Shown here: positions 45,369 through 54,618 of the stretch, piece after piece
How positions within the stretch are numbered: position 1 is the first letter of the stretch
How the letters are laid out: every line of letters begins with the position of its first letter
Assembly (NCBI GenBank): GCA_963709555.1
Contig: CAVPWR010000008.1
Span: 434,001 to 498,000 of the forward strand
From: Sulfurisoma sp963709555
Lineage (GTDB): Bacteria > Pseudomonadota > Gammaproteobacteria > Burkholderiales > Rhodocyclaceae
Direction: 5' to 3'
DNA length: 64,000 bases
Translations under genes and position numbers: made by a program
Notes under the pieces: generated by a model
What the model was told of the DNA's origin: nothing
What the model saw: only the letters and a program-made list of their open reading frames with translations
The model's database searches: none

Positions 45369-46861
45369 GGCAGATCCGGTCGGTTGCAGATGCCCTGGCT
45401 GTCGCGCGTCATGCGGTCGAGCACCGTACCGCCAGTGCCGACTATTTCCACCTCCAGCGGCATCTGTCCCAGCGCGTGAGTGGCGCAGGAGAGGCAGGGA
45501 TCGAAGCAGCGGATGGCGACCTCGATGTGGTTGAGCAGGCCCTCGGTGAGTTCCTGGCCGTCGAGATACTGCCTGGCCACGACGCGGATCGCCTCGTTCA
45601 TCGCCTGGTTGTTGTGGGTGGTGGAGACTATCAGGTTGGCGCGGATCACCTGGTCGTGCTCGTCGACGCGGTAGTGGTGGATCAGGGTGCCGCGCGGCGC
45701 CTCGATCACGCCGACGCCGCGGTCCTGCCGCTGGCCGCTGGCGACGAGGTCGTGGCCGACGATGTCGTCGTCGTGCAGCAGGTCCTTGATCGCTTCCGCC
45801 GCGTGCAGCATCTCGATCATGCGCGCCCAGTGGTAGCCGAGGGTGGCGCCGGTTGCCGAGCCGCCGTCGAAGGCGAGAAACTCCTCGCGCTCCTTGTTGG
45901 CCAACGGGGTCGGGATGAAGTCGCACTGGGTGACGCGGGTCAGCGGGCCGACGCGGTACCAGCCCTCGTCGGAATTGCCCATCTCGCGGAAGTAGGGGAA
46001 CTTCATGTAGCTCCACGACTTGACGTCCTCGAGGATCACGTCCCAATAGTGGGTGTAGTCGTAGTGGTCGAACAGCGTGGTACCGTCGGCGCGGCGGGCG
46101 CGCAGGCCGCCGTGGTAGAGGTCCATGGCGCCGTCGGCGCGCACCATGCCCATGGTGTGCGCGGTGAAGCGGCCGAAAGCGTTGTAGGACTCGAGGTTCT
46201 GCTCGAACAGGCCCTTGATCATCTGCACCGCGTCGCGGGACCAGGCCACCATCTGGTAGATGTCCTTCTGCAGCGCGGCACGTTCGGTGGCGGTCAGCGA
46301 TTTGTTAACGCCGCCGGGGATGGAGCCGGTGCCATGCACCCGCTTGCCCGCCGTCATGCGGATCACCTCCTGGCCGTACTTGCGCAGCAGCACGCCCATT
46401 TTGGCGATCTCCGGTTGCGCCGCGATCACGCCGACGATGTTGCGCTTTGCCACGTCGGAGCCGAAGCCGAACAGCAGGTCGGGCGATGAGAGGTGGAAGA
46501 AGTGCAGGGCGTGCGACTGCAGGATCTGGCCGTAGTGCATCAGGCGGCGGATCTTCTCGGCGGTCGGCGTCAGCGTCGCCCCCACGATCTGGTCCATCGC
46601 CTTCGATGCGGCGAGGTGGTGCGACACCGGGCAGATGCCGCAGAGGCGCTGCACCATCACCGGAACTTCCCAGTAGGGACGGCCTTCGATGAACTTCTCG
46701 AAGCCGCGGAACTCAACGATGTGCAGGCGCACCTGCTGCACCTTGTTGTCGTCGTCGAGCAGCAGGGTGACCTTGCCGTGGCCCTCGACGCGCGAGACCG
46801 GCTCGATGGCGACGCGCCTGAGATTTTCGGGGTGGGCAGCGGTTTCAAGTTCGAATGGCAT
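45365..46861 (-). CDS. hoxH: HoxH, large subunit of NAD-linked [NiFe] hydrogenase
   Basis: 498 aa, group 3d. Holds the NiFe active site; the Cys ligands are visible in RLCGICPVSHHLAA near residue 62 and DPCLSCATH near the C-terminus. A C-terminal extension after the His (ALGQMPLEVEIV...) is what HoxW should remove. A near-copy of the 16-base motif with two mismatches lies in this extension near 45429-45447. Confidence 0.95.
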   Translation of the reverse strand: MPFELETAAHPENLRRVAIEPVSRVEGHGKVTLLLDDDNKVQQVRLHIVEFRGFEKFIEGRPYWEVPVMVQRLCGICPVSHHLAASKAMDQIVGATLTPTAEKIRRLMHYGQILQSHALHFFHLSSPDLLFGFGSDVAKRNIVGVIAAQPEIAKMGVLLRKYGQEVIRMTAGKRVHGTGSIPGGVNKSLTATERAALQKDIYQMVAWSRDAVQMIKGLFEQNLESYNAFGRFTAHTMGMVRADGAMDLYHGGLRARRADGTTLFDHYDYTHYWDVILEDVKSWSYMKFPYFREMGNSDEGWYRVGPLTRVTQCDFIPTPLANKEREEFLAFDGGSATGATLGYHWARMIEMLHAAEAIKDLLHDDDIVGHDLVASGQRQDRGVGVIEAPRGTLIHHYRVDEHDQVIRANLIVSTTHNNQAMNEAIRVVARQYLDGQELTEGLLNHIEVAIRCFDPCLSCATHALGQMPLEVEIVGTGGTVLDRMTRDSQGICNRPDLP

Positions 46862-46881
46862 GGCGCTTCTTTCAATCTGGC

Positions 46882-47430
46882 TCAGTCGTAATGCAGCAGG
46901 CCGTGGCCGATATGCGGCGTGCGCCCGGCGATGATGTCGGTGAGGAACTTCCAGATCGCGTCGGCCGGCGGCGGGCAGCCCGGCAGGAAGTAGTCGACCT
47001 TCACCACTTCGTGGATCGGGTGCACCTTGTTGAGGGGCAGCGGCAGCTCGGGGTCGTTGGGAATGTGGGCGCCGCGCGCCAGTCCCCCCTCGGTTTCGTA
47101 CACCGCCTCGAGGATGACGCGCAGGTCGAGGTGGTTGCGCTGCGCCGGCAGTCCGCCGTTCACGGCGCAGGCGCCCAGCGCGACGAGGATTTTGCAGTTC
47201 TTGCGGAACTCGCGCAGCACATGCACGTTCTCCGCGTTGCAGACGCCGCCCTCGATGATGCCGAGGTCGCAGGGGCCGCAGTGCTTGATGTCGGTGATGG
47301 GCGAGCGGTCGAACTCGACCACCTCGAGCAAGTCGAGCAGGCGCTCGTCGATGTCGAGGATGGACATGTGGCAGCCGAAGCAGCCGGCCAGGCTGGTGGT
47401 CGCCACGCGCAGTTTCTTCTTCTCGTTCAT
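46882..47430 (-). CDS. hoxY: HoxY, small subunit of NAD-linked [NiFe] hydrogenase
   Basis: 182 aa. Carries the proximal [4Fe-4S] cluster: Cys17 and Cys20 (LAGCFGCHMS), Cys in ALGACAVNGG, and Cys in FLPGCPPPAD. It transfers electrons between HoxH and HoxU. A ribosome-binding site GGAGG lies 7 bases before the ATG; the ATG overlaps the stop of a 37-codon ORF. Confidence 0.95.
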   Translation of the reverse strand: MNEKKKLRVATTSLAGCFGCHMSILDIDERLLDLLEVVEFDRSPITDIKHCGPCDLGIIEGGVCNAENVHVLREFRKNCKILVALGACAVNGGLPAQRNHLDLRVILEAVYETEGGLARGAHIPNDPELPLPLNKVHPIHEVVKVDYFLPGCPPPADAIWKFLTDIIAGRTPHIGHGLLHYD

Positions 47431-47540
47431 TTCGCCACCTCCTTGCGCTTGTCGCAGCCCGAATCGCCGAGGTGTCGGCGGCCGGCGAAACTCGCGGCCA
47501 TGCGCATCCCCGCTGCGCGGGGCCCCTGCTTATTGCTCAT
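47427..47540 (-). CDS. possible 37-aa ORF coupling hoxU and hoxY
   Basis: Small open frame that fills the hoxU-hoxY gap. Its ATG overlaps the hoxU stop (ATGA) and its stop overlaps the hoxY ATG (ATGA). It has its own ribosome-binding site; the leaders before it and before hoxY are almost identical (GGAGG-CGGCGAA-ATGA against GGAGG-TGGCGAA-ATGA). The peptide (MSNKQGPRAAGMRMAAS...) is basic and resembles nothing I know. It could be a spacer created by duplication rather than a functional gene. Confidence 0.4.
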   Translation of the reverse strand: MSNKQGPRAAGMRMAASFAGRRHLGDSGCDKRKEVAK

Positions 47541-48265
47541 TTCGCCGCCTCCACCACCGATGCCGGCTCCTTGTCGTACTTGCGCTCGCCAATGGGGACC
47601 GCGAAGCCGACGCGTTTCCTGATGATCACGCCGACCGGGCAGACGCTCGCCGCGCGGTCGCTGGCGGCGAAATCGGTGTCGCCGAGGCGGCCCGACTCGC
47701 TGTTGATGATGATGCGGCGGCCACGCATGCCGCGCCCGCCGAGTGAAAACACGTTCTTTCGATCGACTTCGCGCGAGGCCTGCACGCACAGCGCGCACAT
47801 GATGCAGCGGTTGAAGTCGAGCAGCATGTCCGGGTGCGAGGCATCGACCGGCCGATCCGGAAAGAAATGGTCGAAGTGCGGGCTCATCATGCCCAGGTCG
47901 TAGGCGGTGGCCTGCAACAGGCAGTTGCCGCTCTTCTCGCAGGACGGGCAGAAGTGGTTGCCCTCGACGAACAGGAGCTGCAGCAGCGTGCGCCGCTTGT
48001 CGTCGAGTTCCGGCGTGCGGTTCTCCACCTGCATGCCGGCGGCGGCCGCCATGGTGCAGGCCGAACCGAAGCGGCCGCCACGGGAATCAATGAGCTTGAC
48101 CGTGCACAGCTTGCACGAGCCGTGCGGGGCGAAGTCGGGATGCCAGCACAGGTGCGGGATGTACTTGCCCGCGGCCTTTGCCGCCTGGATCACCGACTGG
48201 CCGGGGGTGAACGGTATTTCCTCGCCGTCGAGGAAGAAGCTGGGGAGGGTGTTTTCGTCGCTCAT
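47537..48265 (-). CDS. hoxU: HoxU, iron-sulfur subunit of NAD-linked hydrogenase diaphorase
   Basis: 242 aa, homologous to the N-terminal part of NuoG. It has [2Fe-2S] ligands (CWHPDFAPHGSCKLCTVKL), the His/Cys motif FCPSCEKSGNCLLQ, and CIMCALC, and links HoxY to HoxF. The ATG at 48265 (MSDENTLPSFFLDG) is preferred to the frame extension into the end of hoxF. Confidence 0.95.
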   Translation of the reverse strand: MSDENTLPSFFLDGEEIPFTPGQSVIQAAKAAGKYIPHLCWHPDFAPHGSCKLCTVKLIDSRGGRFGSACTMAAAAGMQVENRTPELDDKRRTLLQLLFVEGNHFCPSCEKSGNCLLQATAYDLGMMSPHFDHFFPDRPVDASHPDMLLDFNRCIMCALCVQASREVDRKNVFSLGGRGMRGRRIIINSESGRLGDTDFAASDRAASVCPVGVIIRKRVGFAVPIGERKYDKEPASVVEAAK

Positions 48266-48284
48266 GATGGTGTCTTCCCCCGGA

Positions 48285-50189
48285 TCAGTCGGTCGCCGCC
48301 AGATGCGCGTCGGCATCGTCGCGCCCGGTCATCTGCCGGGCCTGCGACAGCGCCGCATCGAGATCGAAGGCCGGCTCGAAGTCGAGCGACTTGAGCCGCC
48401 GCTCGTAGGCCGGCTTGAACTTGGTGAGCGTGTCGATCATCGGGTTGCAGGCGGTATTGCCGAGGCCGCAATGGCTGGCGCCCTGCATCAGGCGGTGCAT
48501 CTTGAACAACTCGTTGATGTCGTAGGGCGAGCCGAGGCCGCTGGCGAGCTTGTCCATCAACCGTGCCACGACCTGGGTGCCGACGCGGCACGGCGTGCAG
48601 AAGCCGCAGGACTCGTGGGCGAAGAAATGGGAGAAGTTGAGTGCAACCTCGAACATGTCGCGGGTGCAGTCGAAGACCATCAGCGCACCGGCGGTCGGCA
48701 CGTCCTCGAAGCAGATGCGGCGCTTGAGTTCGTCCTCGCTCAGCGTCACGCCCGATGGGCCGGACACCTGCACCCCCTGGGTGCAATTCTTCGTTCCGGC
48801 CGCTTCGAGCACCTCGGCGACGCTGACGCCGAACGGATACTCGTAGATGCCGGGCCGGGCCACGTCGCCGGAGACCGAGAGGATCTTGGTACCGGTCGAC
48901 TGTTTGGTGCCGATGCGGGCGAACCACTCGCCGCCGTTGAGCGCGATCAGCGCCGCGCTGGCGAAGGTCTCGACGTTGTTGACGATGGTCGGCTGCCCGA
49001 GATAGCCATGGGTGACAGGAAAGGGCGGGCGGATGCGCGGGCGCCCCGGCTTGCCTTCGAGCGACTCGATCAACGCCGATTCCTCGCCGCAGATGTAGGC
49101 TCCTGCGCCGAGATGCACCTCGATGTCGAAGTCCGCGCCGGCGAGGCCGAGGATGTTTTTTCCCAGCAGGCCGGAAGCGCGGCGGCGGGCGAGTACTTCC
49201 TGCAGGGGTTCGAGCAGGTAGCGGTACTCTCCGCGCAAATAGACGAAACCGCGGGTCGCGCCGACCGCGTAGGCGGCGACGGTCATGCCCTCGAACACTA
49301 GGTCGGCATGGGAGGTGAGCAGCACGCGATCCTTGAAGGTGCCCGGTTCGCCCTCGTCGGCATTGCAGATGACGATGCGGGTCTGGCCTTCCTGCAGGGG
49401 CGCGTTGCGGCAGGCTTCCCACTTCAGCCGGGTCGAGAAGCCGGCGCCGCCGCGACCGCGCAGGTTCGACAGGCGGATCTCGTCGAGCAGCGCCGTCGGC
49501 CCGACGAGTCCATGCGGCAGCGACTCCTTGACCGAGCGGTCGTTGGAGGCCACCAGCCCGTCGGCGGAGGCGCGGGCAATGGCCGCACGCAACGCCGAGC
49601 CGGGCTCGAATCCGCCGCTGAGCAGGATGTCGGCGCGGCGCACATTGTCTTCGACCGCGAACCATTCGGCCGGCCAGTCGGCCAGCGGCACCTGGTTGCG
49701 GATCAGTTCGGCCATGGCGTCGACGCGTTCCATGGTCATGCGCGTGATGGCGCGATAATTCACCAGCACGGCCGGCCCCTGGTCGCACATGCCGGTGCAG
49801 GAGGTGGTGTTCACGCTGACCAGACCGTCCTCGGACAGGCGGCCCGGCTCCAGCCAGAGTTTGCGGCATAGCGCGTGCATCAGGTCCCGGTTGCCGAGCA
49901 TGCGGTCGGTGATGTTGTCCGACCAGAGCACGCAGTACTTGCCGCGCGGCCGGGTGTGGAAAAAACTGTAGAAGGCGGCCGTGCCTTCCACCTCGGCACG
50001 CGGCCAGCCGACGTCGCGGGCGATCTCCGTAAGAAGCGGCGGCGAAAGCCAGCCCAATGCTTCCTGCGCTTCGCGCAGAATCTGCATCAGCCGGCTGCCG
50101 TCGTGACCGTGGCGCGCCAGGATCCCTGGCAGTGCGGTCGAGATATCCTGAGGTGACGAAGAGGCTTGCATCCCGATCTCCTGTTGCAA
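48285..50189 (-). CDS. hoxF: HoxF, NAD+-reducing diaphorase subunit with N-terminal HoxE-like domain
   Basis: 634 aa. Residues 1-155 form a HoxE/NuoE-like [2Fe-2S] domain (TSCTGMCDQGPAV), the rest a NuoF-like module with GRGGAGFSTRLKW, CNADEGEPGTFKDR and the [4Fe-4S] motif SCGFCTPCRVG. Thus HoxE is fused, as in the soluble hydrogenase of Ralstonia eutropha. It is the first gene of hoxFUYHW. Confidence 0.95.
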   Translation of the reverse strand: MQQEIGMQASSSPQDISTALPGILARHGHDGSRLMQILREAQEALGWLSPPLLTEIARDVGWPRAEVEGTAAFYSFFHTRPRGKYCVLWSDNITDRMLGNRDLMHALCRKLWLEPGRLSEDGLVSVNTTSCTGMCDQGPAVLVNYRAITRMTMERVDAMAELIRNQVPLADWPAEWFAVEDNVRRADILLSGGFEPGSALRAAIARASADGLVASNDRSVKESLPHGLVGPTALLDEIRLSNLRGRGGAGFSTRLKWEACRNAPLQEGQTRIVICNADEGEPGTFKDRVLLTSHADLVFEGMTVAAYAVGATRGFVYLRGEYRYLLEPLQEVLARRRASGLLGKNILGLAGADFDIEVHLGAGAYICGEESALIESLEGKPGRPRIRPPFPVTHGYLGQPTIVNNVETFASAALIALNGGEWFARIGTKQSTGTKILSVSGDVARPGIYEYPFGVSVAEVLEAAGTKNCTQGVQVSGPSGVTLSEDELKRRICFEDVPTAGALMVFDCTRDMFEVALNFSHFFAHESCGFCTPCRVGTQVVARLMDKLASGLGSPYDINELFKMHRLMQGASHCGLGNTACNPMIDTLTKFKPAYERRLKSLDFEPAFDLDAALSQARQMTGRDDADAHLAATD

Positions 50190-50230
50190 TGCAGCACGAT
50201 CACAGCATAGCCCAACAACGTTACAGTTTC

Positions 50231-50244
50231 TTGCGTTGGATCAA
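50231..50244. promoter_or_regulatory. weak FNR/ANR-like site between hoxF and the EEP gene
   Basis: TTGCGTTGGATCAA matches the FNR consensus TTGAT-N4-ATCAA at 8 of 10 positions. It lies 42 bases before hoxF in the divergent region of 92 bases. Anaerobic control is a guess. Confidence 0.3.
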
Positions 50245-50281
50245 ATGCGCCTATGAGTATGGGAGGGCAAAGGTGGGAACG

Positions 50282-51127
50282 ATGCGTTTGCTGAGCTGGA
50301 ACATCCAATGGGGTTGCGGCATCGATGGCCGAGTTGACCTGGCACGAACGGCGGCGGTCATCCGCGGCTGCGCCGCCGACGTGGTCTGCCTGCAGGAAGT
50401 GGCGTTCAATCACCCCGACCTGCCGGGCGGGGCAGGGGCGGATCAGGTGGCGCGGCTGTGCGAGCAGCTGCCGGGCCATGCGGCGGTCTATGCTGCCGGC
50501 AGCGATTTGCCTGACGGGCAGGGCGGCAGGCGCCTCTTCGGCCAACTGATCCTGTCGCGGCTGCCGGTCCTGCAGGTGTTCCGCCACCTGCTGCCGTGGC
50601 CGGCCGATCCGGCGGTGTCGAGCATGCAGCGGGTGGCGCTGGAGGCGGTGGTGGCGGCGCCGTTCGGCGCCCTGCGCGTGGTGACGACCCACCTCGAGTA
50701 TTACTCGGCATTGCAGCGTGCGGCGCAGGTCGAGTTCCTGCGCGACCTGCAGGCCAATGCCCATCGCCACGCCATGGCGCCGCGTTCGAGCGCGGAGACC
50801 GATCCGCCCTTCGCCGTGCTGCCGCGCGGCGAGTTGGCAGTGTTCTGCGGCGACTTCAACTGCCCGGCCGGATCAAGCGAGCACGCCCGCATGCAGCAGG
50901 AGATCGCACCCGACGTGCCGCGCCTGGTGGACGCCTGGAACGTCGCCCATCCCGGCGTCCCGCCAGCGCCGACTTTTTGCGTGCACGACCACAGCTTCCT
51001 CTCTGCCCCGGCCGCCTACGATTTCTTCTTTGTCAGCGAAAACCTGGCGCCGCGCGTCATGGGCCTCGCGGTAGACGCCGCGGAGATAGCCTCCGACCAC
51101 CAGCCGCTGCTGCTCACCATGAATTAG
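50282..51127 (+). CDS. endonuclease/exonuclease/phosphatase (EEP) family protein
   Basis: 281 aa. EEP-fold motifs are present: MRLLSWNIQW at the N-terminus, VCLQEV with the metal-binding Glu, TTHLEYYSALQRAAQ, FCGDFNCP and ASDHQPLLL with the catalytic His/Asp. The family includes nucleases and phosphodiesterases or phosphatases; the substrate is unknown. It lies divergent from hox and just before the hyb operon. Confidence 0.85.
   Translation: MRLLSWNIQWGCGIDGRVDLARTAAVIRGCAADVVCLQEVAFNHPDLPGGAGADQVARLCEQLPGHAAVYAAGSDLPDGQGGRRLFGQLILSRLPVLQVFRHLLPWPADPAVSSMQRVALEAVVAAPFGALRVVTTHLEYYSALQRAAQVEFLRDLQANAHRHAMAPRSSAETDPPFAVLPRGELAVFCGDFNCPAGSSEHARMQQEIAPDVPRLVDAWNVAHPGVPPAPTFCVHDHSFLSAPAAYDFFFVSENLAPRVMGLAVDAAEIASDHQPLLLTMN
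50961..50977 (-). repeat. 16-base motif AAAGTCGGCGCTGGCG, copy 6 (in EEP gene)
   Basis: Exact copy on the minus strand within the EEP gene, with the GGACGC extension. Confidence 0.8.
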
Positions 51128-51133
51128 CAAACG

Positions 51134-51147
51134 TTGATGTAGCTCAA
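51134..51147 (+). promoter_or_regulatory. FNR/CRP-family-like site upstream of the hyb operon
   Basis: TTGATGTAGCTCAA matches TTGAT-N4-ATCAA at 9 of 10 positions and lies 50 bases before the hydrogenase small-subunit ATG, suggesting oxygen-responsive control (inference). Confidence 0.45.
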
Positions 51148-51196
51148 CATCGGCATAACGATTCGGGCGTCGAATGCCCCCATTATTGGCCGGGGT

Positions 51197-52384
51197 ATGG
51201 AGGGCATCATGCAACAAGCTTCTTTCATCCACGAGACGAGCCGGGCAGCAGACGCGGTGGAACGCCGCCTGCAGATATCCCGCCGCGAATTCCTGCAGTT
51301 CTGCTCCGGCGTTGCCGCCACCCTCGGCCTGCCGGCCGGTGCGGAAGCCGCCATCGCCCAGGCGGTGGAGGCCGCCAAGCGGCCCTCGGTCATCTGGCTG
51401 CACTTCCAGGAATGCACGGGCTGCTCCGAGTCGCTGCTGCGCGCCGAGCACCCGACGCTGGAAAAACTCATCCTCGACATCATCTCGCTCGACTACCACG
51501 AGACGCTGATGGTCGCCGCCGGCCATCAGGCCGAGAAGGCGCGCAAGGATGCGATGGCCGCCAACAAGGGCAAGTACGTGCTGGTGGTCGAGGGCGCGAT
51601 CCCGACCAAGGACAAGGGCATCTACTGCAAGGTCGGCGGCCATACCGCGGTCGACCTGGTCAAGGAATGCGCGGCCGACGCGGCGGCGGTGATCGCCATC
51701 GGCTCCTGCGCCTCCTGGGGCGGCATGCCCGCGACCGACCCGAACCCGACCGGTGCCTCGAGCGTCGGCGAGGTGCTCGGCAAGCCGGTGGTGACGATTC
51801 CCGGCTGCCCGCCCAGCCCCTACAACTTCCTCGCCACGGTGGTGCACTTCCTCACCTTCGGCAAGCTGCCGGCGACGGACAAGCTCGGCCGGCCGCTGTT
51901 CGCCTACTCGCGGCTGATCCACGAGAACTGCGAGCGCCGCGCCCACTTCGACGCCGGCCGCTTCGCCATGGAGTTCGGCGACGAGGGCCACCGCAAGGGC
52001 TACTGCCTCTACAAGCTCGGCTGCAAGGGTCCCGAGACCTACGCCAACTGCCCGACGCTGGGCTTCGGCGACGTCGGCGAGGTGTCGTGGCCGGTCGGCT
52101 GCGGCCATCCCTGCTTCGGCTGCACCGAGAAGGGCGTCGGCTTCGCCAAGCCGATCCATGCCATGGCCAAGATGCTCAACGTCGCGCCGCCGCTGCAGTA
52201 CGCGCGCATCGTCGAGGAGCAGGGCAAGGGCGCGACCTTCGCCTCGGCTGCCGCGCTCGCCGCCATCGCCGGTGCTGCCGCCGGCGGTGCCGCCATGCTG
52301 ACGCGCAACCTCGGCCTGTCGCACAAGGCCGAGGAACTCGAGAAGACCCAGGACAAGGCAGGCAAGAACAAAGCGGAGGTCTGA
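51197..52384 (+). CDS. hybO: HybO-type small subunit of membrane-bound [NiFe] hydrogenase
   Basis: 395 aa. A twin-arginine signal is present (ISRREFLQFCSGVAA, Arg29-Arg30), followed by iron-sulfur ligands for three clusters; the proximal site is FQECTGCSES (Cys73, Cys76), the standard type and not the extra-cysteine form of oxygen-tolerant enzymes. A C-terminal Ala/Gly-rich hydrophobic helix (about 350-372) anchors it in the membrane. First gene of hybOABC. Confidence 0.94.
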   Translation: MEGIMQQASFIHETSRAADAVERRLQISRREFLQFCSGVAATLGLPAGAEAAIAQAVEAAKRPSVIWLHFQECTGCSESLLRAEHPTLEKLILDIISLDYHETLMVAAGHQAEKARKDAMAANKGKYVLVVEGAIPTKDKGIYCKVGGHTAVDLVKECAADAAAVIAIGSCASWGGMPATDPNPTGASSVGEVLGKPVVTIPGCPPSPYNFLATVVHFLTFGKLPATDKLGRPLFAYSRLIHENCERRAHFDAGRFAMEFGDEGHRKGYCLYKLGCKGPETYANCPTLGFGDVGEVSWPVGCGHPCFGCTEKGVGFAKPIHAMAKMLNVAPPLQYARIVEEQGKGATFASAAALAAIAGAAAGGAAMLTRNLGLSHKAEELEKTQDKAGKNKAEV

Positions 52385-52385
52385 T

Positions 52386-53453
52386 ATGTCATACCCGACG
52401 CGATTTCCTCAAAGGCTGCGCTGGCCGGCACCGGCGGCGCTACGGTCGGTGCCGGCAGCCACGCCGGTTCAGGCGCGCGAGACGCTACAGCCGTGCCGCC
52501 CGAGGCCATGGGCCTGCTCTACGATGCCACGCTGTGCGTCGGCTGCAAGGCCTGCATGGCCGCGTGCAAGGAAGCCAACAACAATCCGCCGGAATTCAAC
52601 ACCGTCGACAAGCTGTGGGACACGCCGCTCGACACCAGCGGCTACACCTTCAACATCATCAAGATGTACCGCAACGGCACGATGGAAACCAAGGACGCCG
52701 AGACCAACGGCTACGCCTTCATGAAGACCTCGTGCATGCACTGCGCCGATCCAAGCTGCGTGTCGGCCTGCCCGGTGTCGGCGATGACCAAGGACCCGGT
52801 GAACGGCATCGTCGAATACAACCCGGACAAGTGCATCGGCTGCCGCTACTGCGTCGTCGCCTGCCCCTTCGGCATCCCGAAGTACCAGTACGACGACCCG
52901 CTCGGCCGCATCGGCAAGTGCGAGCTCTGCCGCCACCGCCACAAGGATGGCCACTACTCGGCCTGTGCCGAGGTCTGCCCGACCGGCGCGACGCTGTTCG
53001 GCCGCACCAGCGACCTGCTGGCCGAAGCCAAGCGGCGCCTGGCGCTCAAGCCCGGCACGGTCGACCAAGTTCCCGCGCGGCCGGCTGCGCCCAGCCACGG
53101 AAAAAATGCTGCAGGGCCAGGCCGACGGCAAGGGCGAGAAGCATCGCCACGGCTGGCGCGACGAGCCCGACCAGATCTACGAGGGCACCGTCGGCAAGTA
53201 CGTGCAGCACGTCTACGGCGAGAAGGAGTACGGCGGCACGCAGGTGCTGAAGCTCTCCGGCGTGACCTTCGAGAAGGTCGGCATGCCCAACCTGCCGCCC
53301 TATTCCTCGGCCGCGACGTCCGAGACCATCCAGCACAGCCTCTACGGCGGCCTGCTGATGCCGATCGCCGTGCTCGGCGCGCTGACCTGGGTGGCGAAGC
53401 GCAACGTCAAGCCGATGACGATGACCGGCAGACGAAGGAGGAGCAGATCATGA
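52386..53453 (+). CDS. hybA: HybA, periplasmic ferredoxin-like hydrogenase subunit (three apparent frameshifts)
   Basis: About 354 aa after correction. Its Tat signal (TRRDFLK) and the following hydrophobic stretch lie in different frames; extra bases near 52392 and in the AAA at 52411-52413 account for this. The main part carries four cluster motifs (CVGCKACMAACK, CMHCADPSCVSACP, CIGCRYCVVACP, CELC...CAEVCP). A third +1 shift near 53069 separates the last part (FPRGRL...HVYGEKEYGGTQVLKL). Passes electrons from HybO to HybB. Confidence 0.85.
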
Positions 53454-54603
53454 GCGCCCAACATCATGCCGTGCCCGCTCCCGTCGGCGGGCCGCTGCTC
53501 AACAGGACCACCTTCGTCGCCGGCCTGCTGATCGCGCTGATGGCGGCGATCGTGCTCTACCGCTTCATCTTCGGCCTCGGCGCGGTCACCAACCTGAGCG
53601 ACGGCTACCCCTGGGGCATCTGGATCGTGGTCGACGTGATGATCGGCTCGGCCTTCGCCTGCGGCGGCTTCTCGGTGGCGATGCTGGTCTACATCTTCAA
53701 CAAGGGCGAGTATCACCCGCTGGTGCGGCCGGCCCTGCTGGCCTCGCTGCTCGGCTACACCCTGGCCGGTGCCAGCGTCATCTTCGACCTCGGCCGCTGG
53801 TGGAACGTCTGGAACATGTACTGGCCGTGGTCGGCGAATCCGAACTCGGTGATGTTCGAGGTGGCGGTCTGCATCACGGCCTACATCGTGGTGATGTGGA
53901 TCGAGTTCTCGCCGGTCTTCCTCGAGAAGCTGGGCCTCAAGGACCTCAAGAAGAAGCTCAACCGCTTCCTCTTCGTCATCGTCGCGCTCGGCACCCTGCT
54001 GCCGATGATGCACCAGTCCTCGCTCGGCACGCTGTGGGTGGTGCTGGGCGCGCAGGTGCATCCGCTGTGGCAGACGCCCTTCGTTCCGGTGCTGTTCCTG
54101 CTGACCGCCATCATCATGGGCTACGCCGTGGTGCTGTTCGAGTCCTGCATCGCATCAAGCGCCTACCGCCGCAGCATCGAGGTCCATCTGCTCAACCCCA
54201 TGGCCAAGATCATGCTCGGCGTCGTCGCCGCCTACCTGGCGGTGCGCCTGGGCGACGTGATCTTCCGCGGCGTCATCGGCCGCTCCTTCCATCTAAGCCT
54301 CGAAGGCGCTCATGTTCTGGCTCGAGATGGCCTGCTTCGTGGCGCCCTTCCTCATCATCGGCACGGAAAGCCAGCGCCGCAACCCGGCGCGGCTGTTCGT
54401 CGCCGGCATCCTGCTGATGCTCGGCGGCTCGCTGCTGCGCATGAACGGCTTCCTCATCGCCTACGACACCGGCGCCGGCTTTACGCTACTTCCCGGCGCT
54501 GCCCGAGATCCTCGTGACCATGGGCATGTTCGCCACCGAAGTGCTGATCTACGTCGTGATCACCCGCCGCTTCCCGGTATTGCCGCGCGAAGCCTCCCAA
54601 TAG
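53450..54603 (+). CDS. hybB: HybB, integral membrane quinone-linked hydrogenase subunit (two apparent frameshifts)
   Basis: About 383 aa after correction (E. coli HybB 392). NrfD-type membrane protein with about ten helices. The ATG overlaps the hybA stop. Extra bases near 54295 (removing one A also removes an in-frame TAA) and near 54486 shift the frame; after correction the protein ends in YFPALPEILVTMGMF...RRFPVLP with a TAG at 54601. Confidence 0.85.
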
Positions 54604-54618
54604 GAACGGAGAAGAAAA

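Noticed and set aside
50190..50281. Sigma-54 promoter for hoxF
   Set aside because: No convincing GG-N10-GC pair at -24/-12 in the short divergent region.
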